DNA of 64,000 nt from Hyaloscypha bicolor E (taxonomy: Eukaryota; Ascomycota; Leotiomycetes; Helotiales; Hyaloscyphaceae): positions 310,001 to 374,000 of the forward strand of contig NW_020194631.1 in the NCBI RefSeq assembly GCF_002865645.1, read 5' to 3'. Shown one piece after another: positions 1-12,148 of the stretch. The notes beneath the pieces were generated by a model, which had not been told where the DNA came from, did no database searches, and saw nothing but the letters and a program-made list of their open reading frames with translations. The stretch's first letter is position 1. Every line of letters starts with the position of its first letter. Both the position numbers and the translations under genes were made by a program.

Positions 1-1329
1 GAGTCGGCACTTGGGGTCCTCGCTAATGTGCCTCTGCGATGGTCTATCTGCGAAGCTGAATGCTCTTTTTGAAGGCCGTGGGACCTTTGAGGTAACGATG
101 GTGAACAGTACGACCAAGTAAAGCCTACAAAGCAGCTTTCTGGCTCATAGACAGCAGAGCAGAACTAGTACCGCCATTCCTTTTGCGATGGACTCGGACT
201 TTATGCAGAACTCAGATCGCCAAGACCTAGTTGAGTAGAGAACTCTCATCAGTACCTTCAAAGCAGCCTCGCAAGCCTACCAGAATCTCTTCAACACTTA
301 CCTAAACTTCGAGAATCACGAAGCTATACCGGATATGAGAATTCTCGTCAAATGAGCCAGAATATATCGTCCGAGTCGGTTTGTTAGGGCCACAAAGTTC
401 AGGGGAATCTTCCCAGCAACAAAACACTTCGACACACACGTGGAACAGCAGCACTGCAGAGCAAACCCAGTCGATCGATTCGGTGAACCTCTTAGAATTC
501 TTTCCGGTCCGCACAGGGTAGAGATAGCATGTTGAGGAGCGTGGATGTCGAAAAGGAGCTTGGAGAGGAACAATTATACATCGAGTCATTGGGGAAAGTC
601 AACAAGCATTGAGAAAATGCGGTGATATCTCTGTGGAGTAGAGGACAAAGTCACATACATACATACCTGCATACTAGGTTTGGATCCGAAGGCAAGATGA
701 GGGCAATAAGGAGGCAGCAACACAAAATTGGTTTGCAAAGCAGAAGTTCAATTCTCTTGAAGATCGAGCATCCCAATGCTGAGGAGCTGAAGCCATCAAG
801 AAGCTCCAACTTCTTGTGAAATGAGTGAATGCAAAACCATAGCCGGTAGCGTTTCTGGAAGCTGTGTCCCTGGGGACGTTTGAATATCGTGTGCTAACGA
901 AGATCCTTCCGTTTCTGGCAATGACGCAATCAATAAATGGCTGGACCCTGAAATTCCGCGAAAGCAGAAGTGGAAGCAATCACATCCAAGACGGGAGGCC
1001 GTTCTTCCCTTCTCCATGTATATTTCATTCCTTCTGACGACCTCCAGGGCATAACAATCGCGCGTGGTTCCACCACCATTCGCATTCGCATCTCACGTTT
1101 GCCAGTGCAACCGCCTTGAACGACACGAAAAGGGATTGACCGACGGTGAAACTCATCACATCTTGCACCAAAAGAGAATTCGACTGAATCATGTCCAAGA
1201 TCTGGCTCCCGAGTGAGGTCGGTTCCATGGCATGGCTCGGCGCACTGAGACAATGAGACCAGATCAAGACCCATATGGGGTCATCCCTGGCACGACCGAG
1301 CCTGCCCAGAACGCTTTCTTCCTCGAGCT
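1..1329. other. gene-poor left edge, nothing recognised
   Basis: Short frames occur on both strands, but none shows a family motif, a credible intron structure or a sustained reading frame. The stretch could contain decayed coding sequence belonging to the relic that follows, but I could not align any of it to a known domain. Confidence 0.5.
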
Positions 1330-3350
1330 GTGAGGCTCGACAGGCTGTTGCATAGGATGTCTTGCTGCTTTGTCAGCGTGCTAATAAAGCAAACGGCTGT
1401 TCCCAAACAAGATCCTCCGTCGAAGGGTGAAGTCCAAAATTCTCCTCCCAGCAGCGGCCGCGAACCCAGGGCCGTGTCATCTGTTCCAAAGCTGCATCAA
1501 AGGGAATCTGGCCCGGACGATGAGGTCTCATTCGATGGCCCTCCGACTGTCTCGACCTCCGAGTCCAATAGCACAACGTCGCCCTCGGGAGGCCGCTTTA
1601 CTTCTAACACATTTAGCTATCACGCCAATGACAATGAATCTGCTTCCTCCAAAAACTCATTGGGCTAAAAGGTGTTTCGATGGGAGGACGAGCCGTGAGT
1701 CCTCAAAGTCATTCTCATGTTAGTAGCCAAATCAAGAATCGCTGACCTTTCCTTTTCCTTTTCGTAGAATCCATATCCTAGGAGCTATTCAGAACTTTGG
1801 GGTTTTTGATTGCAATTAGAGAGAATAACGCTGGCCAGTTCAGCGTTCGTGTCGTGAGCGAAAATTCTTGTAGTATTACCGGCCTCGAACCCGACTCCCT
1901 TTCGAACTCCGCTGCTTCACGGATCTCTTGATAAAGACCGACAAGAAGGAATTTCTGACCCGCGTTCGTGGATTGAGAAACCAACAAATAGATTCTCGCC
2001 AGATTTTGGATTCCTGGCGATCAAAGGAGAAGCTCGAACCATTGGACAATTGTTTGCATAAAATGAAGCCATCATGCTTTTGCAATACATTCGGGAGAAA
2101 AACTTTGCAACCATATTCTCAGCCCAAAACCTTTTGAATGATTACTTGGATATCTCCTATGCTCTAGGTTCTATCACGATCGCAGGAATGCTAGTTTTTC
2201 CCTTGTCTCTACCATCTTCAGATTTTCTGGCGTTCTTCAGAAAGGGCCAGAGCCAGGAAGTAAAATGCGCAGGGAATCCCCATCAAAAGAAATTACCCAA
2301 TATGAGATATCTAGAGCCGCGTGCAAGCTTTCGACGTTGGAGCGAGCATGTCATAGGCAGAAGTCGATAGTGGACAGAAGGTCAAGGCGAGTTGAGAAAG
2401 AAATTTCATTCTGCACAGCATCATCAATTATTTAGCAACCGCTCTTGAGGAAGTGTTAGACGGAAGAGCCGGCAACATCTACAAAGATCGTTACAAGCTT
2501 CGAAATCATTGGTGTTCTAGGTCAATGACCTTCTGAATTTGATGGAAGCCGAGGAGTCCGATTTTGACGTCTATGAGGATAATGTCGATCTGAAGAACAA
2601 GATCGTTGAGGTCATTGCCTCGTTCAACAGCGGCTCGACACGGGAGCACCTTGAAATTGAGCTTATAGAAGACGAATCAGTACCGACGATTGTGAGGACG
2701 GATCCATCGATGTTGCGATAAGTCATCTCCAATTTGTTAACCAATGCAATTGAGCATTCCAAAGAGCGTCTTGTGTCTATACAACGCAAGCAATCTGCGT
2801 TTCTCTTACAAGACATTGTGCTGCAAAGTCACATTGGAAGTAGTAACTTTCAAATGGGACCATCCGAAGCGAGACAGATTTAGAAAACGTTTGATCCTAC
2901 TGCTCGGCGGTTATCCTTTCCCGTTAACGGCACAGCTCAGAGTGAATGTCATGGTCGCGGAGGACAGCACACTTCAGCGGTCGTCTGCTAGACACACGAT
3001 TAACCAAAGGAGCCCATGATATAAAGGTTACGCGGATGGCCAAGCGTGTTTCGAGACTTTCAAGGAGAATCCCGAACCTTATGTCGTTATCCTGATGGAT
3101 ATCCAGGTATATACTGTACATGGTGGTTTCATAATAGGATGCAGTACTAATCACTCTTACAATCCAGATGCCGCTCGTGGATGGAATAGAAGCAACTCGT
3201 CTCATTCGCGCGTATGAAAAAGAGCATTTACCTCCACTTTCTCAACAGGTCAAGTCATATAGGCGTATCCCCATCATCGGCGTTTCTGCTTCGTTGTCTA
3301 ACCTTCAACGAGAGGAGATCGTTGTTATATGGAAGAAGTCCTTGGAATAG
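1330..3350 (+). pseudogene. phytochrome-type hybrid histidine kinase relic
   Basis: This is a decayed fungal phytochrome (group VIII hybrid histidine kinase), a red-light sensor kinase. Pieces appear in the right order but in changing frames. A serine-rich N-terminal leader (1357-1668) is followed by a probable intron at about 1694-1769. Next comes the N-terminal PAS region (about 1670-2070) with EDEP/IHILGAIQNFG, VRVVSENS and ELRCFTDLL. A PHY-domain piece follows (2074-2375) with IAGMLVFPLS, FFRKGQSQEVKCAGNP and YLEPRASFRRWSE. A damaged dimerisation segment (about 2400-2535) leads to the ATPase N-box (2539-2770; LRQVISNLLTNAIEHS, interrupted by a stop at TAA 2719). Last is a receiver (2945-3350; VMVAEDSTLQR, ILMDIQ, MPLVDGIEATRLI). 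The GAF domain that should bind bilin between PAS and PHY is absent. The H-box histidine region is shortened, and several stops and frameshifts separate the pieces. It cannot encode a working kinase. Confidence 0.85.
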
Positions 3351-3359
3351 AGGCGGATA

Positions 3360-4749
3360 TTTTAAGCTCAATGGTAATAGTTCTTCTTGAGCATGCTTTG
3401 GGTGGCATTGATTGCAAGAGAGCATTTTGGGCTCTGGCCTTTAGAGGCATGATCTGTGCGAGCATTTATGAAAAGAAAAGCGATGACTGGGCTATATATC
3501 GATAGAGAGATAGCCAACTACGATGTATAGTGCAAGAATGAAATGAATGTGAAATTGATTGCAGCTTGGATATTCTCACCATTACGAGACATGCGAAGGA
3601 TGACGCTTCTGAGATAAGGTGCATGCCAAGAGTCTGACGGAGGGTTCTTCCGTCACACGAGCACTTTCCCTCCTGACGCATGTTTTGACGTGATGCGCTG
3701 AACGTGAATGATCTAGACAGCGCTTTTTGGTTCGGTGCCGCAAAATGCAACTCGAACATGCAGACCCCGGAACTCAAAAGTCTAGATTGTTGTAGATATA
3801 TGAGAAGACACTGCAAAGCTCAAGGAAGCTGCATCCTGACTAGGGCTGGTCGTCACGAGCGCGGCCGAAGTCCCTGGAAAGCACCAGAATACCCGGGATG
3901 TAACGCCGTTGACGACATTGATGCTGCATGTTTTCGCGATCCCACACCACGACCCTCACCGCACCCGCCAAGCCCTTGCCGCTGCCGCTGCCAGGGTAGG
4001 CACCATTCGCGGAGGGTCCTCCGCAATCTCAGCGTATCAACAGAATCTGGTCGAAATCGCGAGAAGTTCGCTTCCCCTCCCCCCATCTCACAACGCCTGG
4101 GCTGAGAAAAAAAAAAGGAATGCTCCACCATGGTAGAAGGTTCTTGTCCATTCGACAGGAGCACTTTTCTTCGCACCAAGTGGTCAGATGACAGAGTCTT
4201 TGGCAGTACTTTAGATGCTGGAATCCTGAGTAGAGGTGCACAGACGAGTAGTTTAACGACAAGCCCGAAGGCCCGACGAAGCTCTCTGCGCTCTTCCGCA
4301 ATTTGTACCCCAAGGACCTACCCCCGTCCAGCCCACACAGTCTTCAGCCAGTTCAGCTGATTGGCGGGTAGCGGGCGTTGCATACTGTGGTATTCGACCC
4401 CATAGGTGCTCTGCCCAGCTGGAACGGACTCTGTGGGCCATGCGCGATGATGTGACGACACAGACAGCGCACCCATCCATTGAATCGATGCAAACGCAGG
4501 ACTGCAGGGGTACCAACATCGACTCCGGCTCTTTAAGCCTAGCCAGTGGCCACTCTCAGGGCATATAAAGATCCTCAAGATCCTCGACTCGAGGTCTAGG
4601 CCATTGCACAAGCAGCCCGCCTCCCCGATCCTGGTGGACGGTCGAGCAGAGTGGCCAAGTTGGAAGGGAATAGGAGAGGCGTTCACGTGACCAGTCAAGC
4701 GAATCAAGCGAGCCAAGCGAGCCCCCTCCCCTGTCTGCCCTGTCCTGGA
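3360..4749. other. intergenic, upstream of SAM-domain regulator
   Basis: No supported gene. The last 300 bases are presumably the promoter and 5' leader of the next gene. A TATA-like CATATAAAG occurs at about 4561 and a CAAGCGA-type heptamer repeat at 4695-4723. Confidence 0.5.
4695..4723 (+). repeat. short CAAGCGA tandem repeat
   Basis: Three to four imperfect copies of (T/C)CAAGCGA lie just upstream of the preferred start codon at 4750. If translation began at the in-frame ATG 4651, they would encode a small Gln/Ala/Ser repeat. Confidence 0.6.
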
Positions 4750-7075
4750 ATGGCTGCCGCCGCGGACCTCCAACGGACGCTCACAGATCTCGGTCTTGAG
4801 CAGTACCTGCCCAATTGCCTCCAAGCCGGCTTCCAAAATTTCCAGTCGCTCAGCTCCGTTACTGAAGCAGAACTTACTGCCCTCGGCATTCGCTTGGGAC
4901 ATCGGCGGAAGCTTCTGCGGAAAATCGCGCGAGACCATGCTTGGCCAGACAACAGGCCGCTCCCCACGTCCTACTCGGAACTGCAACAACACAGAAATAG
5001 CGTACGCAGGCTTGCACGCGGAAATGTAGACCCGGACACACTCGAGGAGAACTACTATTCTCTGACAAGCCCATCCCAATCGCCATCCCCATGGTCTCGA
5101 GCAACATCGTCTTCGTCTGATTCCACTGTCTCAACTCAGGAGAGTCTGGATGGCACTCGCCTCCAGGTGGCGGGCGTGCTGCGAACGAGCAGCCCCCTCT
5201 TCCCCATTGCTGTAAGTCGCGCCCACTTGAGCCATGCATGTTCTGAGGGGGTGGCTGATGGCTGATGTGTGTAGATACATGAAGAGGACAACCACGCTCA
5301 AGAGCGAGAAAAGATCTCTCGAGCACTGCGTGGCTTGGGTAATTTTGGCATCCACATCCCCGCCGCCGATCCGTTAAAGTTCTCCGATCCTGACCGAATC
5401 CTCGATTCGGAGAAATGGCTGTATGATGTCATGCCTCACGGCCCCAAGAGTGGCTTGAGCAGAGGGAGCAACAGCAGCGAGGCTGGTGTAACCCCAGGTA
5501 CCCAACCCCTGGAGGCCTTCGTTGAGGCATTCTCCAAGAGCTTCAACCACTTCTTATTCCTGTTCCGCGAGGATGAACTGCGACAGAGCTTCAACCCACG
5601 CAAATGGACATCCGATGCAGACCTGCCGATCGATGTTTGTTTGGTCCTTGCTCTCGGTGCAAAGGCCAGCGCCTTTCAAGTAGAAGACGTCCAGAATGAG
5701 TGGTACAGAAGAGCGCGCTTGCGGCTCTTGAGTGATGACCGTCAAGACGATCTGTGGATGATGCGTGTGTTGACTTTGATTTGTCTCTTTGAGATTGACG
5801 ACAACATCGATGTCTCCTATAGTTTCCTAGGTAAGTCGACATGGCGCAGACATTATGGACTACGAGATTAACGCCTTCTAGATGCTGCAACGAACATTGG
5901 TCTGGAGAATGGATTAGACTCTCCAGAGCCTACCCTGAATGGGATGAGGGAACCTGCGCTTTCCCAGTGGCTTCGCGTCTGGGACACAATTCGATTTTTG
6001 AATCTGTGATTACCCTTACCCCGCTCACCATTGGACAGAGTCCATTGACTTGAATGCTTAGGTGGTTTCTTCTTCAACCGCAAGCAATGGGTAGACAGCT
6101 GTCAGACACAAGCCGCTTCCTGAACATAGAGGTTGGTCTGCCCTCCGTAATTCCCAGATGTGGATGCTAATGCGCACAGCAACCTCCACTATTGTCCGAT
6201 CATTGCCGCAATAGTCGATTGATTCAGATGAGCATTGCAGCTCTCAGTAACCACCTTCGGGAAATTCTGAACGATCGCCGCGATTCAACAAAAGAACCTT
6301 CCTCACTTCTATACAAAGCACACCTCCAGGCCCTTGACAGTTGGCATGCGGAACTGCCACTATATACATGTCTGCAGACACCAAACATGGAGGACTCACG
6401 AATGGTCAACCCGGAGGCAGATTATCGACAAAAGACTGCAATAGTAAGCCCCATCCCGATTTTGGAAATATGTGAACATACTGACTGGTTCTCAAAGTTG
6501 AATGTCCAGTCTCTATTTCTGGGAATTGTCTGCGTCCTATTGCAGCCCGCGTTGATGGCCGTTTTACAATGCATGCAATCTTCGAGCGAGGATGAATTAA
6601 TCGTGTACGCCCGCCGATGGTAGGTACTCTCAAGGAGCTTGAATATCGATGTCTCAATGAATATTGACTCCACTACAGCGTTTCATCTGCAACTATCTTG
6701 ATCCGGCTTTGTGATGAAATAATGAGGTCCGGATACCAGTTCTCAGCATCCTGGATTGCACAGTGAGTCCTGGTATTCCCAAACCACGCTCCATGCTAAC
6801 GGCAACACAGGCATTTCATCTTCAACGCATGTCTAGTCTTGATTGCCGACATGAACAGATCAAACTCCGCACTAGAAGAGTTTGTTTCACCAAATGAACA
6901 CCTGGAGTGTATTCAGATCGCTCAAAATTTGCTAGACCAAGTGAGCTCCGCAAGCCCACAAGCGACCATTGTCCGTCTATTCTGCCGAGCTGCTGGAATC
7001 TCGGATGCCATGAAAGTTGACTTAGCCCCTAGTGCGATAAGTCATGTAAATCTGGTGGATCTGGGTTCTCACTAG
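4750..7075 (+). CDS. SAM-domain fungal transcription regulator
   Basis: Predicted nuclear regulator of about 644 residues. Exons are 4750-5211, 5275-5830, 5882-6005, 6062-6131, 6180-6443, 6510-6619, 6679-6762 and 6811-7075. All introns are GT..AG and the joined frame is continuous. Residues about 5-62 form a sterile alpha motif domain (LTDLGLEQYL, LTALGIRLGHRRKLL), normally used for protein-protein assembly. The rest resembles the fungal 'middle homology region' of zinc-cluster transcription factors (FLFREDELR, LGAKASAFQVEDVQNEWYRRAR, ALSQWLRVWDTIRFL). No Zn2Cys6 cluster, HMG box or other DNA-binding module is visible, so DNA contact may come from a partner. The ATG at 4750 starts right before the SAM domain and was preferred. 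An in-frame ATG at 4651 would add 33 low-complexity residues. The target genes cannot be read from the sequence. Confidence 0.82.
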
Positions 7076-7473
7076 TTTGTCTGCTTGTGTTCAAAGTTGA
7101 CTTGAGGACAGTTGCTTGTACTTTTAAGGTGCAGTTTTTACATTTCTCTTTACGTAGACGTCCTAAGGTTTGGTTTACATTTTTTGGACTTTTCATCCGT
7201 AACAATTTCCCTCAATTTTGGGCCGAAATCATTTTTCCAAATAGATATCTTTGAATTAGAAACATCGAACGTCTCACTTCGTCCGGAAACAAATCTTTTT
7301 TCTTCTGCATTAAAACCTGTTTCCTCTGTTCTTCAAAGATCCAATTGAAAGTTTGCATGGTATCGACAAATACACCCTCCTCATCTATACATCCAACTTG
7401 CCGTGATCCTTCACGCACCACACCTATCACTCATGTACCACCGAACCCTCTCCCCACTCCGCCCAACTGCCAA
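7076..7473. other. intergenic between convergent genes
   Basis: T-rich sequence between two genes that point towards each other. It is presumably two 3' untranslated regions. No gene seen. Confidence 0.6.
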
Positions 7474-7872
7474 CTAGCCCGTTCGATGCGCCAACACCTC
7501 GGTCTCTCCACTCCGATGCCAAACCGCAAGCGGGATACTACAGCTCCCACACTTGTGCTCGACGTCCTTGAACCAGTTCGTGAGGTACGGGACGCAACCT
7601 AGGCAGAAGCAACAGCAGCACAGCAGTGCTGCTAGACTGTTTCCAAAAATATCAGCACACATTCTCTTCAGCCATCGCATGAGGGAGATGGGAGGGACTT
7701 ACTGAGTGCGACTCCCGTTCACAAACGCCGGGCTGGTCATCTCTCTCATTCCGCAGGCAGGGCAATCGACGACAGTTGGCGTCTGCTGCAAGGAAGCGAG
7801 AGGGATGGCGTTCTGGTAGTTGTTCATCTGTGGAGCGGCTTTCATTTCTTGCTGTGGAATCTCTTCGGCCAT
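7474..7872 (-). CDS. LITAF/PIG7 zinc-ribbon membrane protein
   Basis: Small protein of 110 residues in two exons (7703-7872 and 7474-7636), separated by a 66-base intron. It carries the LITAF-like fold: a first CxxC knuckle (VDCPACGMRE), a hydrophobic cysteine-rich stretch (ALLCCCCFCLGCVPYLTNW) and a second knuckle (HKCGSCSIPLAVW). In this family the two knuckles come together to bind zinc, and the hydrophobic stretch inserts into the cytosolic face of endosomal or plasma membranes. Animal members act in endosome-lysosome sorting. The role in fungi is little known. The N-terminal 30 residues are Gln/Pro/Met-rich without motifs. The ORF ends and the splice phase agree exactly, so the model is firm. 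Confidence 0.87.
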
Positions 7873-9290
7873 TGTGTGGATGGGTGTGTTTGGTTTTGTG
7901 GAGAGGGAGATCTGAAGTGTATTGTAAGATTACGTTCGTGAGGAAATAGAACAAGATGGTGATGTTATTTATAAAACTGAGAGAGAGGGCTTGTAAGGCA
8001 ACAACCACGGGTAGGGAGTATTTATCTTTTAATTCAGCTTTAAATGACCGGCCGGCTTGTGAATGACACGCCTGTCATCTCAGTGGTTCATGAAACTGCT
8101 CCATGCATTAATGGCGGCATCCTTCTTGGTAATCCTTTCTTTATTCGAGGTTCAACGAGACGGCGGACCCCAGAAAGAGGCTGAGGTCGTCAATCCCGTT
8201 GCCGTAAACGTATTCTGGAGGAGGCGAAGGCCTGTCGCCTTTGTTCAGGGGTAAAGACACGCTGAGCGAGAGGGGGTTAAGCTTCGAGTGCTGACAAGAC
8301 GAGCCGTGCGCTCCACCTGTGGGAGGAATAGATTGTGGGGCCTGTGAGTTGAGTTGAGGTTGATAGGGTGGAGATCGGCTGCACTACCATTTTGTTAAAG
8401 ACATGTACAAAAGCAGCTCGAGTTTGCTGATTGTAAACCTTTATGGGATATCTACTTGATTATGAGAACTGCTTGATTAGACAGATGAGCTCGAGCTTGG
8501 GGACTTTGAAATACTCTCCCCAAGAGACTTGATGTCGTGGAGGGAACTTTGCGTTGTGTGGTGGGGCGAAGCAAGACAGAGTTGTCTCGGATATGGGCTA
8601 AAGTCGGCCGCCAAATTACTTGCCTCTGGGGGTTTGATAGGGCTGACAGGGAGGATGACCGCCGTCTGTCAGATTCTAATTTCCAATCAGTGAGGCCCAA
8701 GTTGTATGGTATTGGAAGACTAATTGGTTGCCCTTTGATATCGTCAGACTGCTGACGGGATGCTGACTATACGTGTACGGCTTTACGAGGATGAGAAGCT
8801 CGTTGGTTCGAGAAAGCATGTGAGTTGAAATCCTGGAGATCCTTTTCAGCTGGAGCGGGAAAATTGGATAAAGAGGAATGGTGCTTGGAAGTGATCATGA
8901 AGGAAACGGGTTGCTATGAATTGGTAGTCAGGATGGCAAGGTAAAGGATGATCGGCAGCGACTTTTGATTCACAATTCACGGATTAAGCGAGCCCCTTTT
9001 TTTGCCAAAACTTGGACCAATGTATTCGCAGCTAAGTTTCGAGCTGGATGTTCTGGATGGAAAGCTAAGATGAAGCAGAAAGAACTTTTAGGAAGCATTT
9101 TCATTGCTAATATGATGTTGAACATCGTTCACGTATTCCACATTGGCTCCAGAGGCTCCGACTACGACCAGTTGCTCCTGGCTGCCTGTTTTTCAGAAGA
9201 AAACTTCTCGATAATTTCGTTCACATACCACTTGATTACACATTATCACATCACTCCATGTCCGTTCTGGGACTCCTTCAACTTGCAACT
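7873..9290. other. intergenic, 1.4 kb
   Basis: This contains the promoter of the LITAF gene on one side and the 3' region of the SLM1 homologue on the other. The frames in between are short and without motifs. Nothing else recognised. Confidence 0.6.
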
Positions 9291-10980
9291 TCAGATCTTC
9301 TCGGCAGCAGGAGCTTGAGCATGTACAGATGCAGCATGCTCGGCCGTAGCACTGGTAGGAGTTGCAGTTGCTGGTGAAGCCACGGTCCCCCCACCAGTTA
9401 CGCCAGCCGGATGAGCTGTCTGCAGAGGAGCAGGGTGTTTTGCATCCGTAACCCCGGCCGCGCTTCCCTCCGCATAAGTAGGCGGCTGTGAAACGACCCG
9501 CTTCTCTTGAGCAGGGCTGACAGGCGACGTTGGTTCGCTGGCCAGATTGGCAGGGGCGTGGCCAACAACCGACCGGATGACTTCGAACCATTTCTGAGCA
9601 TCAGATGCGCTGTGCGCTTTGAATGATATCTCTGAAGAACCAGAGAGCTTGCTCCCGATCCCTCCACTCATGTCCTTTCCCTTGATGTTGAATTTCTCGC
9701 CGTTGGGAGTGCCAACTGTGGCATCTGGAAGGTAGATTGAGAGCTCAGGGGTTGGGTCTTTGCGGAGGTTGTCGCTGTCTTTGAACTCGTGGATATACTT
9801 GCTTGGAGTGATAACATAGTAACCCGTCGACCAACCGCTAAGGCTCAGTTTGTTGCGAGATTTCCTCTCCAAAGTACCCTCAATCATAGCTTTTGTGGCC
9901 TTGTGGTTCTGGTTGGGGAAGGAGATGCCTTCAATAGTTCGCTCTGGGGAGTTGGGGTCCACAAGCATGTTCACATTGCGTTCGGTAAATCTCGACCACT
10001 CGAAGTCAGATGGCACGCGTTGAGCTGTGCCAAGCATATCTGAATATAGCTGGTCGACCTTTTGAGCCTGGCCACCAACGAATTGCTGGAATGATGCAAT
10101 TGCCTGCTGGATGACTTCAATGATGTGGGCCTCGAATTGAGCGAAGTTGTTTTGTACGGAAATTAGATCATGACGATTGTTGTTCTCCTCCATAACCTGT
10201 TTACCCAATCGGTGTAGAACGCCTCGTTGAACAATGTATGGGTCTTCCGTGGCATGCATCTTGCCGCCACTTGATTCGAAGTTTGCAGTTTGTTGGCCAA
10301 GGAGCTCAATGTGCTTCTGGGTTGTATTTCGTGCCTTCTCCACCTCCTTTGCGCTCTTCATAGCTCCCGATGACAGTTCTTTCGACTTATTCTTGATTTC
10401 CTTGTGCAGGCGGTCGAGGATTGGGAGGACGGAGCCCTTGAGGTTCTTTTCGGTTTCGAGGTGAGTGTTTGCCAATCCCTAGAGGCAATTAGTGTTATCC
10501 CTTTGTCTTCGGATAGAAACTTACCTGGGTATTCTGTCTCATGTTCTCGAAGAGACCAGCAATTCCGCCCATGCTCTGATCAAAGTGGTGCCCCTCCTTC
10601 AACGGATTTGATATCGTCTATGCCCATCAGCAACATGTTTGCACATTGAAAGGTCCGTTTGCCCACCTTCAACACCTTTTCATATTCCTTGGCGTGTGCC
10701 TTCTCAACCTTCTCGGTAGCGCTCACATAGTCCTCGAGGTATCCAACGGCATGCTTCCAGGCTTGCAGACGCTCTGCTAGCAATTCGGAAGTCTACAGAT
10801 AACATTAACATAGGCCTTGAGCATGTGCAAGCTGCAGATTCTCACATCCTTGGGATCCATTGTAGGAACTGCATCATCGCTCATGTTGCTGGAAGCCGAG
10901 GCTTGACGATTGGGCATCGTCACTGGATGCGATCCAGGAAGGCCTGCCTGTTGTGCCATGCTTGGGAATTGTCTGCGCAT
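9291..10980 (-). CDS. SLM1: SLM1-like BAR-PH protein, TORC2 adaptor
   Basis: Homologue of yeast Slm1/Slm2, which bind PtdIns(4,5)P2 at the plasma membrane and bring Ypk kinases to TORC2 for control of actin, sphingolipids and stress response. The model has 513 residues in four exons: 10846-10980, 10667-10792, 10525-10617 and 9291-10478. Introns are 46-53 bases and phases fit. Residues about 45-290 form the helical F-BAR-like part (LLAERLQAWKHAVGYLEDYV, GGIAGLFENMRQNTQ, GVLHRLGKQVMEENNNRHDL). About 315-428 is the PH domain (IEGTLERKSR, GWSTGYYVITPSKYIHEF, SASDAQKWFEVI). The C-terminal 85 residues are a Pro/Ala/Thr-rich tail. Starts at 10980 or at the second Met (10959) are both possible. Family assignment is firm. 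Confidence 0.9.
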
Positions 10981-11821
10981 TTTGAGTCAGTCTTTGCGGA
11001 TGCTCTTCTAGTTTGTGGAGTTGTCAAGCTGGATTATAAGTAGAAGACGTTGCGTGGATGTGTGAGCTCACCTTGTGTTTCTTTTTAATGTGGAGTGAGA
11101 CACTTCTGATCCTGGTGAAAATCAGTCGCCAATCTCCGGACCCTTGCTCCTGTGATGCGGGAGGTCTGCACTTACTGATATCTCTGCGTCTGTCAGTAAA
11201 CACGGTTTGGGGGCTTTTACTGAGAATAAAAGATTAGATTACGGGAAGGGGGATGCAGAGGTAAAGTGTTCCTCGATGACTGTGGAACAGGTAATTTAGT
11301 ATTGTATCATAGGGGTCCGTCGGCGCATAAACCAATATCGTCAACACAATGACGTAGGGCGGCTTCGACACACCTCACCGCGCTCTCACACCCACCAACA
11401 AAAAAACATCAGACGATCCACCCCTTCCAGATGTCTTGCACAGCCTCAGACCCTATTGCAGGTCCCGGAATTTTAAAACCCATTAGGACCCCAACTTTTC
11501 CTCTCTTGATCCGGACCGCTTCACACCAGTTGGCGAGAATCGCAGGGACATTCTTCGGTAGCTCGAAAAATCAAGAATTAAGTTTAAGCCCCATGCGCGA
11601 GTGTCGCACAGGCGTCGTTTCTTGCTTCTTCCGGGACTTTTTTTTGCTTCGATTATCTTCGGGACCAACCCTGTGGCCAAGGGTGTCCTTGCCAAGTGCT
11701 CCTTCCAGCGTTGGCTTGACGGCAAGGGTAGCTACTTGGGTAAAGGAGTGTGGATAGCCACTTGTTGATCGGAATTTCTCTTGGAACTTCATCTGAAGAT
11801 CTGGTTCCATGAGCTTGGATA
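10981..11821. other. intergenic, SLM1 promoter side
   Basis: Upstream sequence of the SLM1 homologue, including pyrimidine-rich and poly-A tracts (about 11380-11410). The frames at 11431-11757 on the two strands have no recognisable domain and look fortuitous. Confidence 0.55.
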
Positions 11822-12133
11822 GAAATGTTTACTCACTAACCAAACCCACTTTCCGCTCAAGCTAAAAACCGATTTTTCTCTCGGCATTTATAATACTAAT
11901 AATATGTCTCCCAATTATAAGAATATTTATAAAAGGGCTTCTTTTAATTATTCTTTAATATAGTATTAAAATTCTAAAAAATATTAATAATATCTTTCAT
12001 TTTAAAATATTAAGATTTAATGAAAGAATATATTCTTTAGCCAAAATATAAACATATAAAATTATATTAATATTAAAGTTGAACTTTGGCTTGGGCGGAA
12101 AGTGGGTTTGGGCGGTTGGCGGGTGAACTCTTC
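11822..12133. mobile_element. mariner-type MITE, TA target site
   Basis: A 312-base non-coding element bounded by TA dinucleotides (11820-11821 and 12134-12135), the target duplication typical of Tc1/mariner elements. Its ends are inverted repeats of about 45 bases. They share a perfect 15-base core, AAACCCACTTTCCGC at 11842-11856 and its complement at 12095-12109, with matching sequence out to the first three bases. Most mismatches are C/T or G/A transitions, with the left arm the more AT-rich, and the left arm lacks four bases. The interior (about 11880-12080) is extremely AT-rich and has no ORF. It encodes no transposase, so it would depend on a related element elsewhere. It ends 15 bases past the stop codon of the GH78 gene. 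Confidence 0.75.
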
Positions 12134-12148
12134 TAATGCTCGACCATT

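Noticed and set aside
622..1274. Overlapping frames on both strands left of the phytochrome relic
   Set aside because: I tried to match them to the missing GAF domain or a neighbouring gene and found no shared motif.
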